A stretch of DNA of 64,000 nt from Dastarcus helophoroides (taxonomy: Eukaryota; Arthropoda; Insecta; Coleoptera; Bothrideridae), in NCBI GenBank assembly GCA_028583605.1, contig CM053329.1, positions 15,344,148 through 15,408,147 of the forward strand, written 5' to 3'. Under the pieces are notes generated by a model. The model did no database searches. It saw only the letters and a program-made list of their open reading frames with translations, and was not told the DNA's origin. The number at the start of each line of letters is the position of its first letter. The stretch's first letter is position 1. The translations under genes were made by a program, and so were the position numbers. Below are positions 32,512-44,475 of this stretch, one piece after another.

Positions 32512-33330
32512 TGGTCGCTCATCACAACTTCAACGCTTCAAAAACTCAGGCCGCGGCTTTCTCTAAGAAAACATCGAGGGATAATGCAATAAACATACTA
32601 ATGGAGGGTAAAATCGTTCAGATGGGATCTAATCTATCTATCCTAGGAGTGAATGCGAGCACTAACTTCTCTTGGGACGATCATGTGCGCGCCATTGCCA
32701 AATTCGCCTCTCGGAAGCTAGGCTTTCTTTTTAGAGCTAAAAAGTACTTCACAATCACATCAGCTACCACTATACAAAGCTCAAGTTAGGGCAACACTAG
32801 CCAATACTGTTCTCATGTTTGGAGTTCAGCCCGAAAGCACACTTTAGCTCTCTTGGATTCAATTCAAAGAAGAGCGATTGGCCTAATTGATGACGAGAGT
32901 CTGACCGATTCGCCTAATTGATGACGAGAGTCTGATCGATTCTCTCGAAACACTAGAGCACGGGCGTATGGTTGGTGACTTGTCTCTTTTCTACAAGTAC
33001 TGTCATGGAAAATGCTCGCAGGAACTAATAGGATTGATACCCCCAAGGGCAAGATTCTTGAGGCGCACTAGACACTCGGAGACAGCAAATTCCTGTGCGG
33101 TTCGTCTTAACATAGTTTGCGGATACTCTTTTTCTGTAGAACTTCCAAGTTATGGAACTTGTTACCGAAATGAATTTTCCCCAAAAATTACAACCTATCC
33201 TTGTTTAAGAAGGCGGTTCATCTCATCTATCGTTGTTTCCGCATCCTACTCGCAGTGCTTTGAAAGCGTAATGGGGTTACCCTTTGCGAGTGGATTAAAC
33301 TTAAAAAAAAACAACAACAACAACAAAATT
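32512..33330 (+). pseudogene. Decayed non-LTR retrotransposon, 3' part
   Basis: Continues the RT thumb: NFNASKTQAAAFSKK, LGVNASTNFSWDDHVRAIAK, SRKLGFLFRAKKYF, then QRRAIGLIDDES and EHGRMVGDLSLFYKYCHG in shifted frames. A short local duplication of CTAATTGATGACGAGAGTCT occurs at 32882-32936. It ends in A-rich sequence with a (CAA)n tail near 33303-33327. Confidence 0.8.
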
Positions 33331-34425
33331 CGAAGCTTTGTCTAGAAATATTGACCTCGTTTGACGAAGAATTTAATCACTAAATTTCGACTGAGTTGAT
33401 ATTTGTAGTCTAAACTGGGATTATGAAACTTGAAAATTTCTAAACATAGTTCGAAATTTCGAGATTTATGCACACAGAAGTTATACATAGAGTTACTACC
33501 CTTTTGGCCATCGTCCGTTCAAAGCTGTGGTATTTATGAGTACTGATAATGAGTAACACTTAGCAGCAATGTCTATCTTACCTGATAAGTAGCACTAAAG
33601 GTTCCCTTATCCAAATTTTGCACCAAATAACTGATAATCTAACTTATGTACAATTTATTTAAACATTAAATATATGAAATAAATAAAATTAAATTATTTG
33701 GAATACATACCCTGATTATCATAAATTTATACATTTTTCTAAATTTCAAATGTTTCTATATTACATAAAATAGTTATTTTTAAGGACTACCAAAACCTAA
33801 ATACGTAATATCAAATAAAAACAACGCTTGATATGCAAACAAAAAAAAAACTTAAAAACTACAACTTAAAATATCGTTTTTGGTAAACATGGCACTGCAG
33901 TTCAGTATTTTGGGATCAATATTGGTTACACTTACAACCTAATGCTATTCGTCTGGGGAGTCAACTTATTTATTGCGAAAATATATATAATTAGTAAAAA
34001 AACAAGAAATGTAAGTTCTAGATTTTGCTACAAACGTCCTTTATAAGCGATAAAATAAGAATCGTTTCCAAAGCTGAACATTACCGTATGAGGCTGTGAT
34101 TGTAAGAGAAACTTTTTTATCTTAAAAGTACTCATTTTGGATAAAGAGAACTGCGAGCAGTGGATTATCTGTGCGTATAGAAACCTGAACGTCTTAGTAA
34201 ACGTTTTAAATATGTGAACTCGCCGCCAAAAAAGGAGATAAATCAAGTCAGCAAAATCGTAAACCTACTTGTTTTAATTAATAAAAACAAAAATAACAAT
34301 TTTAATTGGAAATGCCAACAAAATGCGATCATTAGAAATAAAAATGCTCGAGTTTTGGCGTTTTGACTGTCGGTAAATTCTCTAACTTGTTTTCCGCTTG
34401 TGGTCGTTTTTACAGCTTTTACTTT
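33331..34425. other. AT-rich non-coding stretch
   Basis: No exon, RNA gene or clear repeat supported on either strand. Confidence 0.5.
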
Positions 34426-35530
34426 AATTAGTTTTTAACAGAAGAATTTGATTTATCAGTATTCGTGATTGCCACCTAATTCTTGACCTATTTCTTTGCT
34501 TAAATCATTCTAATTATTTTTTATTTTGATGCTACTTTGGTTTTGACAGAATTTTTAACTGTTTCATGTGTTACTTTAGATCTGAAGATTTCAAAAAGAA
34601 GTGCTTTAACCAATGAATATCAATCCGATAATTCCTTCAAGATTCACTGATTAATCAGATTGCCACCTAATTCTTGATCTATTTCTTTGCTCAAATCGTT
34701 CTAATTATTTTTTATTTTGATGCTACTTTGGTTTTGAAAGAATTTTTAGTTGTTTCATGTGTTACTTTAGATCTGAAGATTTCAAAAAAAAGTGCTTTAA
34801 CCAATGAATATCAATCCGACAATTCCTTCAAGATTCATTGATTAATCAGTTTTTGATAGAATAAATTGATTTTATCAGTATTCGTGATTGCCACCTAATT
34901 CTTGACCTATTTCTTTGCTCAAATCGTTCTAATTATTTTTTATTTTGATGCTACTTTGGTTTTGAAAGAATTTTTAACTGTTTCATGTGTTACTTTAGAT
35001 CTGAAGATTTCAAAAAGAAGTGCTTTAACCAATGAATATCAATCCGACAATTCATTCAGGATTTATTGATTAATCAGTTTTTGATAGAATAAATTGATTT
35101 TATCAGTATTCATGTTTACCATCCAATTCTTGACCTATTTCTTTGCTAAAATCGTTCTAATTATTTTTTATTTTGATGCTACTTTGGTTTTGAAAGAATT
35201 TTTAGTTGTTTCATGTGTTACTTTAGATCTGAAGATTTCAAAAGGAAGTGCTTTAACCAATGAATATCAATCCGACAATTCATTCAGGATTCATTTATTA
35301 CTCAGTTTTTGATAGAATAAATTGATTTTATCAGTATTCATGTTTACCACCTAATTTTTGACCTATTTCTTTGCTCAAATCATTCTAATTATTTTTTATT
35401 TTGATCATACTTTAGTTTGGTTTTGAAAGAATTTTTAGTTGTTTCATGTGTTATGTTAGATTTGAAGATTTCAAAAAGAAGTGCTTTAACCAATGAATAT
35501 CAATCCGAAATTCATTCAGGATTCATTGAG
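34426..35530. repeat. Tandem array, five units of about 229 bp
   Basis: The phrase TTAGATCTGAAGATTTCAAA recurs with spacings of 191, 228, 229 and 232 bp. The first unit lacks a 37-bp block (TTTTTGATAGAATAAATTG onward), which explains 191. Units are about 90% or more alike. Confidence 0.9.
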
Positions 35531-36715
35531 GATTTCACAGACATCTACCAGACTTTTATTCATTGAGGATCGATCGAGGTTTTAACTGATCTATCGATCG
35601 TCAATCAATCATCGCCTATGAGTCAATCCTCTATCGAGAATTGTTTTGCCCAATCAATATCGTTTCTCAATTGAGGATTTCTTCACTACAATACACAATT
35701 CACTGAGGATGATGTATGATCAAGTATTAATTCCAAATTCATCGACAATCTCAAATCATGTTCTCAGGAAAAAAAGGCGAAATTTAAGAATAAAATGTCG
35801 ACATTTTCTGAAAATGTATTTTTTCAGACTAAATATCGCCACTTTATTCATAATCCTCAATAACTGATCTATCAATTCTCCATTCGCTGAGAAATTAATC
35901 GATCTGTTCTTCTATTCATTGAGGATTTAAGCAATCAGTTAATCCCCCAACTGTTATTTGTTTTCTTCAGTGGCGGCTGGCGTATAGGCACTGTGGAAAG
36001 GTAGCACCCCCAATTTCGCTAACGAGTTTTTTCTCAAAATTTTCTAAACACTTTTCATTACACAATTTTTTGTAGACATTTTCTTTGATTTCGTTTTATA
36101 GAAATTTTAGGTTTCTTTCACGAAGTTGTGATATTTAAAAATCTATTTTATTCTTAATATTGATCAAAATTACATTTTCAAAAATTGATTTTTGTAAAAG
36201 TTTTAAGGAAGAAATCAATATTTCGAGCAGGAATTAAAATGTTACGAAACAAAAACAAATTTCTTTGAAAGTGTCAACATTTTGAGAAAATAATTACAAT
36301 TTCGAGAAAAAAATTTAAATCCAACTCATCTCGCATTTTATTATTTCTCTAAAAAATAAGTTAATACGGTATCTTCGAATTTTTACCCCAAATCCCATTT
36401 TGTATAAACATTTTGAGTTTATTTCAAATATTTTATTTTTTTTTAGGAAATTTTGATTTTTTCTGCAAACGTTTCCATTTTTCCTAAATATTTTATATAA
36501 AGAAATTTTCTCAAAATTTTCATTTTTCCTGAAAGTGTTGTACTTAAAATTTCTTCTAGAAATTCCAACTTCTCCAGATTTTTCTTTGTGTTCCTCTAAT
36601 TTGCTCTGAAAATGTCAAGTTTTGACAATTTAAAGTTCATTTTATTTGGTAGTTTTGACAAAAAATGAAAGCTGAAAGCTCTATAAAAATGTTAACATTT
36701 TGGGAAAAACAAAAA
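35531..36715. other. AT-rich spacer with a hAT-like terminus
   Basis: CAGTGGCGGCTGGCG at 35970 resembles the outer end of hAT-type elements, but no partner end or 8-bp duplication was found. The rest is degenerate AT-rich texture. Confidence 0.4.
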
Positions 36716-36820
36716 ATTTCGATTTTTTTTTGAAAAAATTTCGATTTCTTTTGAAAAAATTTCGATTTTTTTGGAAAAAATTTCGATTTTTTTTTGAAAA
36801 AATTTCGATTTTTTGGTAAA
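36716..36820. repeat. Short tandem repeat TTCGATTTTTTTGAAAAAA
   Basis: Four or five units of 20-22 bp, each self-complementary (TTTTTTGAAAAAA, AATTTCGATT). Confidence 0.8.
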
Positions 36821-36969
36821 GATATTTCAAATTTCGATTTTTTCTCTAAGAAATGTTGCTTTTTTTCCTATGCTACTTGTGTTTTTCTCTAAACATTTTA
36901 TACAAAGAATTTTTTTTTGAAATTTCGATTTTTAAGAAAACTTTGGGAAAAATATTGAAATTTTAAATA

Positions 36970-38110
36970 AAAATGAACCTTGCAAATTTTAACCTTTTTT
37001 TACAATTTAATATTTTTCTAAAAAATTACTACTGTAGCACCAAAGAAAATTCTAATCGGAATTTCCAATTTTTCTACAAATATTAAATTTATTCTCGAAA
37101 TTCTCAAGTTCGAATTTGAAATTCAAATTTAGACAAAAAAAAAAGGTCAAAATTGAAAGATTAAACTCAAAATTTCAAAAAAAAAATTATCTTTGCAAAT
37201 TTCAACCAAATTTCAAGAAAAAGCGAACCTTGCAAATTTCAATCTTTTTTACAATTTGATATTTCTCTAAAAAATTACTACTACTGTAGGACCAAAGAAA
37301 ATTCTAATCGGAATTTCCAATTTTTCTAGAAATGTTAAATTTATTCTTGACATTCTCAAGTTCGAATTTAAAATTCAAATTTCGATAAAATTAAAGATCG
37401 AAATTGAAAGATTAAACTAAAAATTTCAAGAAAAAATGAACCTTGCAAATTTCAACCTTTTTTACAATTTGATATTTCTCTAAAAAATTACTACTACTGT
37501 AGGACCAAAGAAAATTCTAATTGGAATTTCCAATTTTTCTAGAAATGTTAAATTTATTCTTGACATTCTCAAGTTCGAATTTAAAATTCAAATTTCGATA
37601 AAATTAAAGATCGAAATTGAAAGATTAAACTCAAAATTTCAAGAAAAAATGAACCTTGCAAATTTCAACCTTTTTTACAATTTGATATTTCTCTAAAAAA
37701 TTACTACTACTGTAGGACCAAAGAAAATTCTAATCGGAATTTCCAATTTTTCTAAGAATGTTAAATTTATTCTCGAAATTATCAAGTTCGAATTTAAAAT
37801 TCAAATTTAGACAAAAAAAAAGGTCAAAATTGAAAGATTAAATTCAAAATTTCAAAAAAAAATTATCTTTGCAAATTTCAACCAAATTTCAAGAAAAAAT
37901 GAACCTTGCAAATTTCAACCTTTTTTACAATTTGATATTTCTTTAAAAAATTACTATACTGTAGGACCAAAGAAAATTCTAATCGGAATTTCCAATTTTT
38001 CTAAAAATGTTAAATTTATTCTTGAAATTGTCAAATTCGAATTTAAAATTCAAATTTCGATAAAATTAAAGATCGAAATTGAAAGATTAAACTCAAAATT
38101 TCAAGAGAAA
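36970..38110. repeat. Tandem array with alternating 213- and 250-bp units
   Basis: GAACCTTGCAAATTT recurs at 36975, 37225, 37438, 37651 and 37901, giving spacings 250, 213, 213, 250. The long units have an extra block of about 37 bp (AAATTATCTTTGCAAATTTC region). Units are about 90-98% alike, especially the middle ones. Confidence 0.9.
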
Positions 38111-39526
38111 GCAGAGCATATTTCTAGAAACAGTTGAAACTTCTTATTAGTAAATAAAATTTAAAAAAAAATAACATTTTCGGAATTAAAGAAAAAACAT
38201 TTTTTTTGAAATAAATTAACTGTCAAAAATATTCTTATAATTTCGACAAACAAAATCGTTGGAAGTTTCAATTAGACATGTCATCATTTAAAGTTTACTC
38301 TAAAAATTTCGATCCCAATTTCAAGATTTCAGCTTTAAATTGGAATATAATGTATTTTTCCCTGAAATTTGTACATGAAATTTAAAAATTTCATATATCA
38401 TGTCATATCTTAGAATTTTAGGAAATTGGCAGTGTATAAAATCAGAAGAATTCAAATTTGGGATTTGGAAAAAATTGAAATACTAGAAAAGGTAGAATTT
38501 GAAAGAAAAAATTGGCCAAACATCGAAAATTTGACTAATAACTTCAAAAAATAGAGATATCAAATTAGGAAAGGAAAATCAAAGTTTAAGGAAAGAAGTA
38601 AATTTGGAGTTTTCTAAAAAAAGTTGAAATTTGCAATGAAAGTCAAATTGATAAATAAAATTGTAATGTAAGCCGAATTTCCCTAGCTTGAATGAAAAAC
38701 AAACTACTGCTTTATTCTAAAGTTACAAAGGAGGATATTTTTTTTACTTTAAACTAAGAAAAGAAATATTTTGGGTAATTTCTAAATGAAAGTGGAAATT
38801 TCAAAAAAAAGTCGAAAATCTTGAAAAAAAGATTCATTTGAAACTGCGAGATTTTAGCTAAAATTTAATTAAAATTGGAAATTTTAAGTTGGATTGAAAT
38901 TTTGAGAATAGAGTTAATATTTTCTAGAAAATGTGGAAATTGTTAGTTTATAATCTAATTTTTAAACAGAAATGAGAAACTGAAAGTAAACTCCCAATTT
39001 TGCAAAGTTGCACGGATTTGTGTAAAATTTTGAAAAAGCGATTAATATTTCTAAGAAAAAAATTCGAAATTTAAGGGTAAAATAAAAACTGTTTTAACTA
39101 CATAAACGAACCGAAATAACCCAATATATTTTTCCGGTTTCCCTCCGGTTTTTGTTTCGACGAAAATAGCGGTTTTTTTTCGGTTTCCGGTTTAGTTCCG
39201 GTTCGAAGCCCTGGTTAAAATGTTTTCCCCAAAATGAAAATTCGGATTATTTTTCAGAAACATGTTGAAATTTCAACTTTAACTCAAAATTTTGACACTT
39301 TTCCTCTGTGTCGATTTTAAAATTGACCATCTGGATGGTTAAAAAAAAAAGAGGATGCATCCTCGAGAAAACAGTGGCTTTTAAACTTGATATTTCGAGT
39401 TGAATCTTGAGATTTCGAATTTCGTATCGAGATTTCAACGTGGATTTAAAAATTTCGACTTTAATTTAAACTTTCGTCTTCAAATTCAAAACTTTGGATT
39501 GGGTCGACTTTAAAATTGACTTTTTT
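38111..39526. other. AT-rich spacer with an AACCGGAA-type dispersed repeat
   Basis: Mostly degenerate AAATTTCGA texture. At 39105-39220 lies a segment with CCGGTTTCCGGTTTAGTTCC and GGTTCGAAGCCCTGGTT, the reverse complement of 48368-48487. A CCATCTGGATGGTT palindrome at 39327-39340 foreshadows the 482-bp array. Confidence 0.6.
39105..39220 (-). repeat. Dispersed GGTTCGAAGCCCTGGTT repeat, copy 1
   Basis: Inverted relative to 48368-48487, sharing AACC(A)GGGCTTCGAACC and the runs of CCGG/ACCGAA. Confidence 0.65.
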
Positions 39527-41441
39527 GAACCATCCGGAGGGTTTAAAGTCGAATTTTCGAGATTAAAGTAATTATTTTGATAAGGTCGACATTTAGAGCA
39601 GGGAACAGTTTTGGACGAAGAGAAAAGATGATAAAATTAGTGAAAAATTAGTATTTCCCAATTCAGTAGAAAAAATGAAAATTATACACCCAAGAGTTAA
39701 AAAGTTCTGGAATATACGAAATTTGACGATTAAAATTAAAAATTTGAGAGACTTTTCTTTCATAATTTTGGTTTTTTTAGCGAAGTTTTGACTTTGATTC
39801 GCTTTTTCTAACAGAACTGATTTTTGCTGTTTTGACCTTGTTTTCTTGAACTTTGGATTAAAAAGATCAATTTAAAAAAAAATGAAAATGAAAAAGACCA
39901 AAAAATATAAAATGAAAAGTTTTAAATTGAGATTTTGATGAAATAGTCAGAATTTCGACAAAAGAACTTCAAAATTTAACAGAAGAATTTTTAAAATTGA
40001 CTTTTTTGAACCATCCGGATGGTTTAAAGTCGAATTTTCGAGATTAAAGTAAACATTTTGATAAGGTCGACATTTAGAGCAGGGAAAAGTTTTGGACGAA
40101 GAGAAAAGATGATAAAATTAGTGAAAAATTAGTATTTCCCAATTCAGTAGAAAAAATGAAAATTATACACCCAAGAGTTAAAAAGTTCTGGGAATATACG
40201 AAATTTGACGATTAAAATTAAAAATTTGAGAGACTTTTCTTTCATAATTTTGGTTTTTTTAGCGAAGTTTTGACTTTGATTCGCTTTTTCTAACAGAACT
40301 GATTTTTGCTGTTTTGACCTTGTTTTCTTGAACTTTGGATTAAAAAGATCAATTTAAAAAAAAATGAAAATGAAAAAGACCAAAAAATATAAAATGAAAA
40401 GTTTTAAATTGAGATTTTGATGAAACAGTCAGAATTTCGACAAAAGAACTTCAAAATTTAACAGAAGAATTTTTAAAGTTGACTTTTTTGAACCATCCGG
40501 ATGGTTTAAAGTCGAATTTTCGAGATTAAAGTAAACATTTTGATAAGGTCGACATTTAGAGCAAGGAAAAGTTTTGGACGAAGAGAAAAGATGATAAAAT
40601 TAGTGAAAAATTAGTATTTCCCAATTCGGTAGAAAAAATGAAAATTATACACCCAAGAGTTAAAAAGTTCTGGGAATATACGAAATTTGACGATTAAAAT
40701 TAAAAATTTGAGAGACTTTTCTTTCATAATTTTGGTTTTTTTAGCGAAGTTTTGACTTTGATTCGCTTTTTCTAACAGAACTGATTTTTGCTGTTTTGAC
40801 CTTGTTTTCTTGAACTTTGGATTAAAAAGATCAATTTAAAAAAAAATGAAAATGAAAAAGACCAAAAAATATAAAATGAAAAGTTTTAAATTGAGATTTT
40901 GATGAAACAGTCAGAATTTCGACAAAAGAACTTCAAAATTTAACAGAAGAATTTTTAAAATTGACTTTTTTGAACCATCCGGATGGTTTAAAGTCGAATT
41001 TTCGAGATTAAAGTAAACATTTTGATAAGGTCGACATTTAGAGCAAGGAAAAGTTTTGGACGAAGAGAAAAGATGATAAAATTAGTGAAAAATTAGTATT
41101 TCCCAATTCAGTAGAAAAAATGAAAATTATACACCCAAGAGTTAAAAAGTTCTGGGAATATACGACATTTGACGATTAAAATCAAAAATTTGAGACTTTT
41201 CTTTCATAATTTAGTTTTTCTAGCGAAGTTTTGACTTTGATTCGCTTTTTCTAACAGAACTGATTTTTGTTGTTTTTACCTTGTTTTCTTGAACTTTGGA
41301 TTAAAAAGATCAATTAAAAAAAATAAATGAAAATGAAAAAGACCAAAAAATATGAAATGAAAAGTTTTAAATTGAGATTTTGATGAAACAGTCAGAATTT
41401 CGACAAAAGAACTTCAAAATTTAACAGAAGAATTTTTAAAA
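39527..41441. repeat. Recent 482-bp tandem satellite, four units
   Basis: GAACCATCCGG recurs at 39527, 40008, 40490 and 40972 (spacing 481, 482, 482). Units 1-3 look more than 98% identical; the fourth has drifted at its end. From unit 2 on each unit begins with the perfect palindrome AACCATCCGGATGGTT; unit 1 has one mismatch. A partial unit recurs at 41850-41890. Confidence 0.93.
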
Positions 41442-43074
41442 TTTATACCTTAATTTAGAAATATTGACCTTAAAACCAAATATTCGATTTTTTTTCTGAA
41501 AATGTTGCTAAAAATTTTAAAATTTCTAAAAAAAGTAAAATTTTTCAGAAAGTTGTGGCGAGTATATTTACTTTCTTTCAATATTTTAACTTTTTTCTTT
41601 TGAAGTTTCAAATTTAAACTTGTATGTACTTTATATTGTTATTTTTTTCTCTGAAATTTCTACTTTAAACAAAATTCAGTCTTTCTTTAGCAAGTATAAC
41701 CATTTTTATTGATATGTCGACTCTTATTCTTTAGTTGTAGACATTTTGCTCGAAATTTTGAGTTAACATTCGGACTCTAAGTTTAAGTTTGGAATTTTCG
41801 ACTTTTACCTCGAAAACTTGAAATTTTAAGGACTTGAAACTGTGTGATTAATTTGAAAAATTAGTATTTCCCAATTCAGTAGAAAAAATGACAACAAACA
41901 CTAACAGAAATGGGAAATAATACGAAATTACTTTCATCTCAATTCAATGGGAAAGGGTAACAAATTTGGTACAGAAAAGTAGATGTTAAAAGACAAATAT
42001 TGTGACAATTACGAAGTTACTTTAATGCAAATTCAGAAAAATGTGGGAAAAGTACATTTTTTCTGCCAGGAAAAATCACTGTCGACTTTGAAAATTGCCT
42101 CAAAGGGACATGATCACAAAAAAAAACAAAAATCCTGAATGTCGTAAAGACTAGAAAAGTTGCTCAGATGAAGCTGTACGATACTTTAAATTGTAGATGC
42201 AGCGAACATCCAGAGAGAATGAATAACAAAAGATTAATTAAATTAATTAATTAAAAAAGTAGGAATTTACCAACAGTATGGTCGCCAACGCTTATTCTAA
42301 CATAATTAAATAACTAAACAAACTTATCGAAGGTCGAGTAAAAACTAAAATTAATTTTCACTAGAATAGAACAATATTGCAAAAAAGTACGTCATTAATG
42401 TCATTAGAATCATATAAATTTTTGGATATTGCAGTCATTCGATTCAGAATTTCCCTAAATAATATCGAATGAATTTCCCTAGAAAAAAAGTGCGTTAAAT
42501 ATATATTGCGGTACACTCTAAGGATAAAATTGATGACTAGTAACAGTTCAATATAGTTTCTCATTTTGGCAAATTGATTCTTTGGGTGTGACTAGTTACA
42601 TTCATTTAGGTACGTTGTAAATTGCATTTTGTCTTCTGTTAAAAATAATCTATATACCTTAACTAATTTAATATCAATTAACATATGCCCATCCTTTGAT
42701 CACTACTCTAATTAAATTTAAAAAAAAAATTATGAACTTCGCTTTAGTACTGTACAAGATAATAAATACGAAATATTTGTATTTCAAAGTGAAATAGATT
42801 TAGAAATTTTACAATATTTTTAAAAATAAATATGTACATTTATATACACATAATAGAGGCCTATGTACTTTGGCAATTAGGCTATCAATTTGTTCAAGAC
42901 GTACTAGTCTAAATTTCACTAATTTAACGGTTGCGAAATCAATCAAAAGAGGAAGCGCAGCGGAAACCTAAGCGACCAATTCCGTTTGCGCTCCCCCGCG
43001 GTCCCTAGTTTTTCGAGTATTTTCGAAAAATTGAAAGGCATGGTCCACTTGTAGAATCAACGGACTCCATCCGG
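41442..43074. other. AT-rich sequence, 3' side of the second lola-type exon
   Basis: No exon supported. 42235-42255 is a TTAATTAA-type simple repeat. The part from about 42700 to 43074 is probably 3' UTR of the minus-strand exon. Confidence 0.5.
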
Positions 43075-43292
43075 CTAAGCAACAGTCGGGTGTTTCGTCC
43101 TCATGTGCAACAGAAGCGTGTCGCTTCTCGTGTATACAGCTGGACAGTGCGAACAGGAGTATTGGCCGGGGAAGTGAACGTAGTAGTGATTCCTGGTGTT
43201 GCTTACGATTTTGCCGCATAGTACGCAGCGTCTCCGTTCGTCCATGGAGCCGACTCTTTCGAAGAGTTGCGACACTTTGTAACATTTGATAT
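43075..43292 (-). CDS. lola: lola-type alternative 3' exon 2 (two zinc fingers)
   Basis: Acceptor TTTTTTGTTGCAG, two bases completing a split codon, then IKCYKVSQLFERVGSMDE. Finger 1: CVLCGKIVSNTRNHYYVH (C-x2-C-x9-H-x3-H). Finger 2: CSHCPAVYTRSDTLLLHMRT-KH (C-x2-C-x12-H-x4-H). Ends HPTVA and stop. The NHYYVHFPG and YTRSDTL motifs are typical of insect lola isoforms. It has the same strand, same splice phase and same two-finger design as the exon at 26446-26678, 16.4 kb away, so both are probably mutually exclusive last exons of one transcription unit entered from higher coordinates. Confidence 0.82.
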
Positions 43293-43549
43293 CTGCAACA
43301 AAAAACGGTGGGGTGAGTGTGGGTTCAGCGGTTCTATTTGTAGGTATTACCGGTGGTGATTACCACTATTTGTCACTATCGTTGGCACTTGATTTTAAGA
43401 TTTTTTTTTTTCTGACTTTGAGTCTTATTTGATTTTTAATTTAATATTATCGAAACAGTGTGCAATTATCATATTTTATTTTCTTGTGTTTGTTGTTATG
43501 AATTAGGAATCTTATTGTTGTTTTATTCAAGCACCATACACTTTGAGTC

Positions 43550-43616
43550 AGGCCCGTAACCAGGGTTTTTTTCGGGGAGGGGGGGGGAGGCATAACGAAT
43601 AAGCTGTGTCTCTTAG
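43550..43616. repeat. Dispersed GGCCCGTAACCAGGG repeat
   Basis: CAGGCCCGTAACCAGGGTTT followed by a G run. A second copy with GGCTCGTAACCAGGGTTT and a G run is at 49711-49747. Likely the end of an unidentified repeat family. Confidence 0.55.
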
Positions 43617-43811
43617 GCAACACAAATTCAGACGAGAGGTGGAACTGGAATCAGACCTCGGAATTCTCTGACTCCAGCCCAAAGGGCCCGTCTTATGGAA
43701 GATATCAGGACCAGGATGTGACACATGAACGAGAACAGTGCCACATCTAAGAGCAGGGCTGCCGATATGGCCGCTATTCGAGAAAATTTGGGAAAATTGT
43801 CGCAGTCCCCG
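43617..43811 (+). pseudogene. Exon-like fragment of an unrecognised protein
   Basis: Bounded by TGTCTCTTAG and by GTAATG. The first part reads GNTNSDERWNWNQTSEFSDS and SPKGPSYGRYQDQDVT; after a one-base shift at 43724 it reads MNENSATSKSRAADMAAIRE then NLGKLSQSP. Both halves look like real protein. It follows directly on a dispersed repeat end, which suggests a captured exon rather than a host gene. No function assigned. Confidence 0.4.
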
Positions 43812-43915
43812 GTAATGCATTTTCAATTAATCCTTTTGTCATATATCGGACGCGTCCAATATTATAGCATTTATCTGGTACAAAGTTGCACTTTTAGCAT
43901 TTATCTTGTTAAGTC

Positions 43916-44092
43916 TTGGTGGAACGGACTGGTCCTTGGTTATTTTCAAAAATTGAAATACAGAACTTGTCCCCTGAACACAAGAAAGATTAAAAAACAC
44001 AACAAAGGTTGCTCTTGTTGCTCTTAGAGAAACCTTTTTTGTGTTTTTTAATCTCTCTTGGTTTCAGGAGACAATTTTTGTATTTTAATTAT
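43916..44092. mobile_element. Foldback element, copy G
   Basis: Starts TGGTGGAACGGACTGGTCC, with both arms (ACTTGTCCCCTGAACACAAG and CTTGGTTTCAGGAGACAA) but a shortened centre lacking the hammerhead-like core. Confidence 0.75.
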
Positions 44093-44353
44093 AAATTACT
44101 AAGTTTACTGATAAAGATCAAGCTCAAGAAAACAGAACGAAATCTATTAAAAACTTTAAAAACTTCCAAAAAAAGTAGGTATTACAAGCCCCAATTCGCA
44201 ACACTTTTCGTCCAACTTTAAAATTTTTAAATGAATTTTTTGATAGTTAAAATGTTTAGCTGAGTTTTCTAAAATTTTCCTAAGACTTTACAAGTCTAAG
44301 TGGAATTTGTTAAGGACGTTAGAGTCTCTATAACTAAAGGAGGATTTGAACAT

Positions 44354-44475
44354 TTTGGGTTATTTGAAACCAAGACAGATTAAAAAACACAACAAAGGTT
44401 GTCCTAACGCGTTTCGACAGCCAAGCTATCACCTTCAAAGAGATACTCAGATAATTCAGAGAGAGTATCTATCTA
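44354..44475. mobile_element. Foldback element, copy H, left half (interrupted by LINE)
   Basis: GAAACCAAGACAGATTAAA, GTCCTAACGCGTTTCGACAG and CCAAGCTATCACCTTCAAAG form the left arm and antisense core. The right arm resumes at 48036 after a LINE. Confidence 0.75.

Noticed and set aside
34426..41441. CRISPR-like arrays
   Set aside because: Units of 200-480 bp are contiguous tandem repeats without unique spacers, in a eukaryotic setting.
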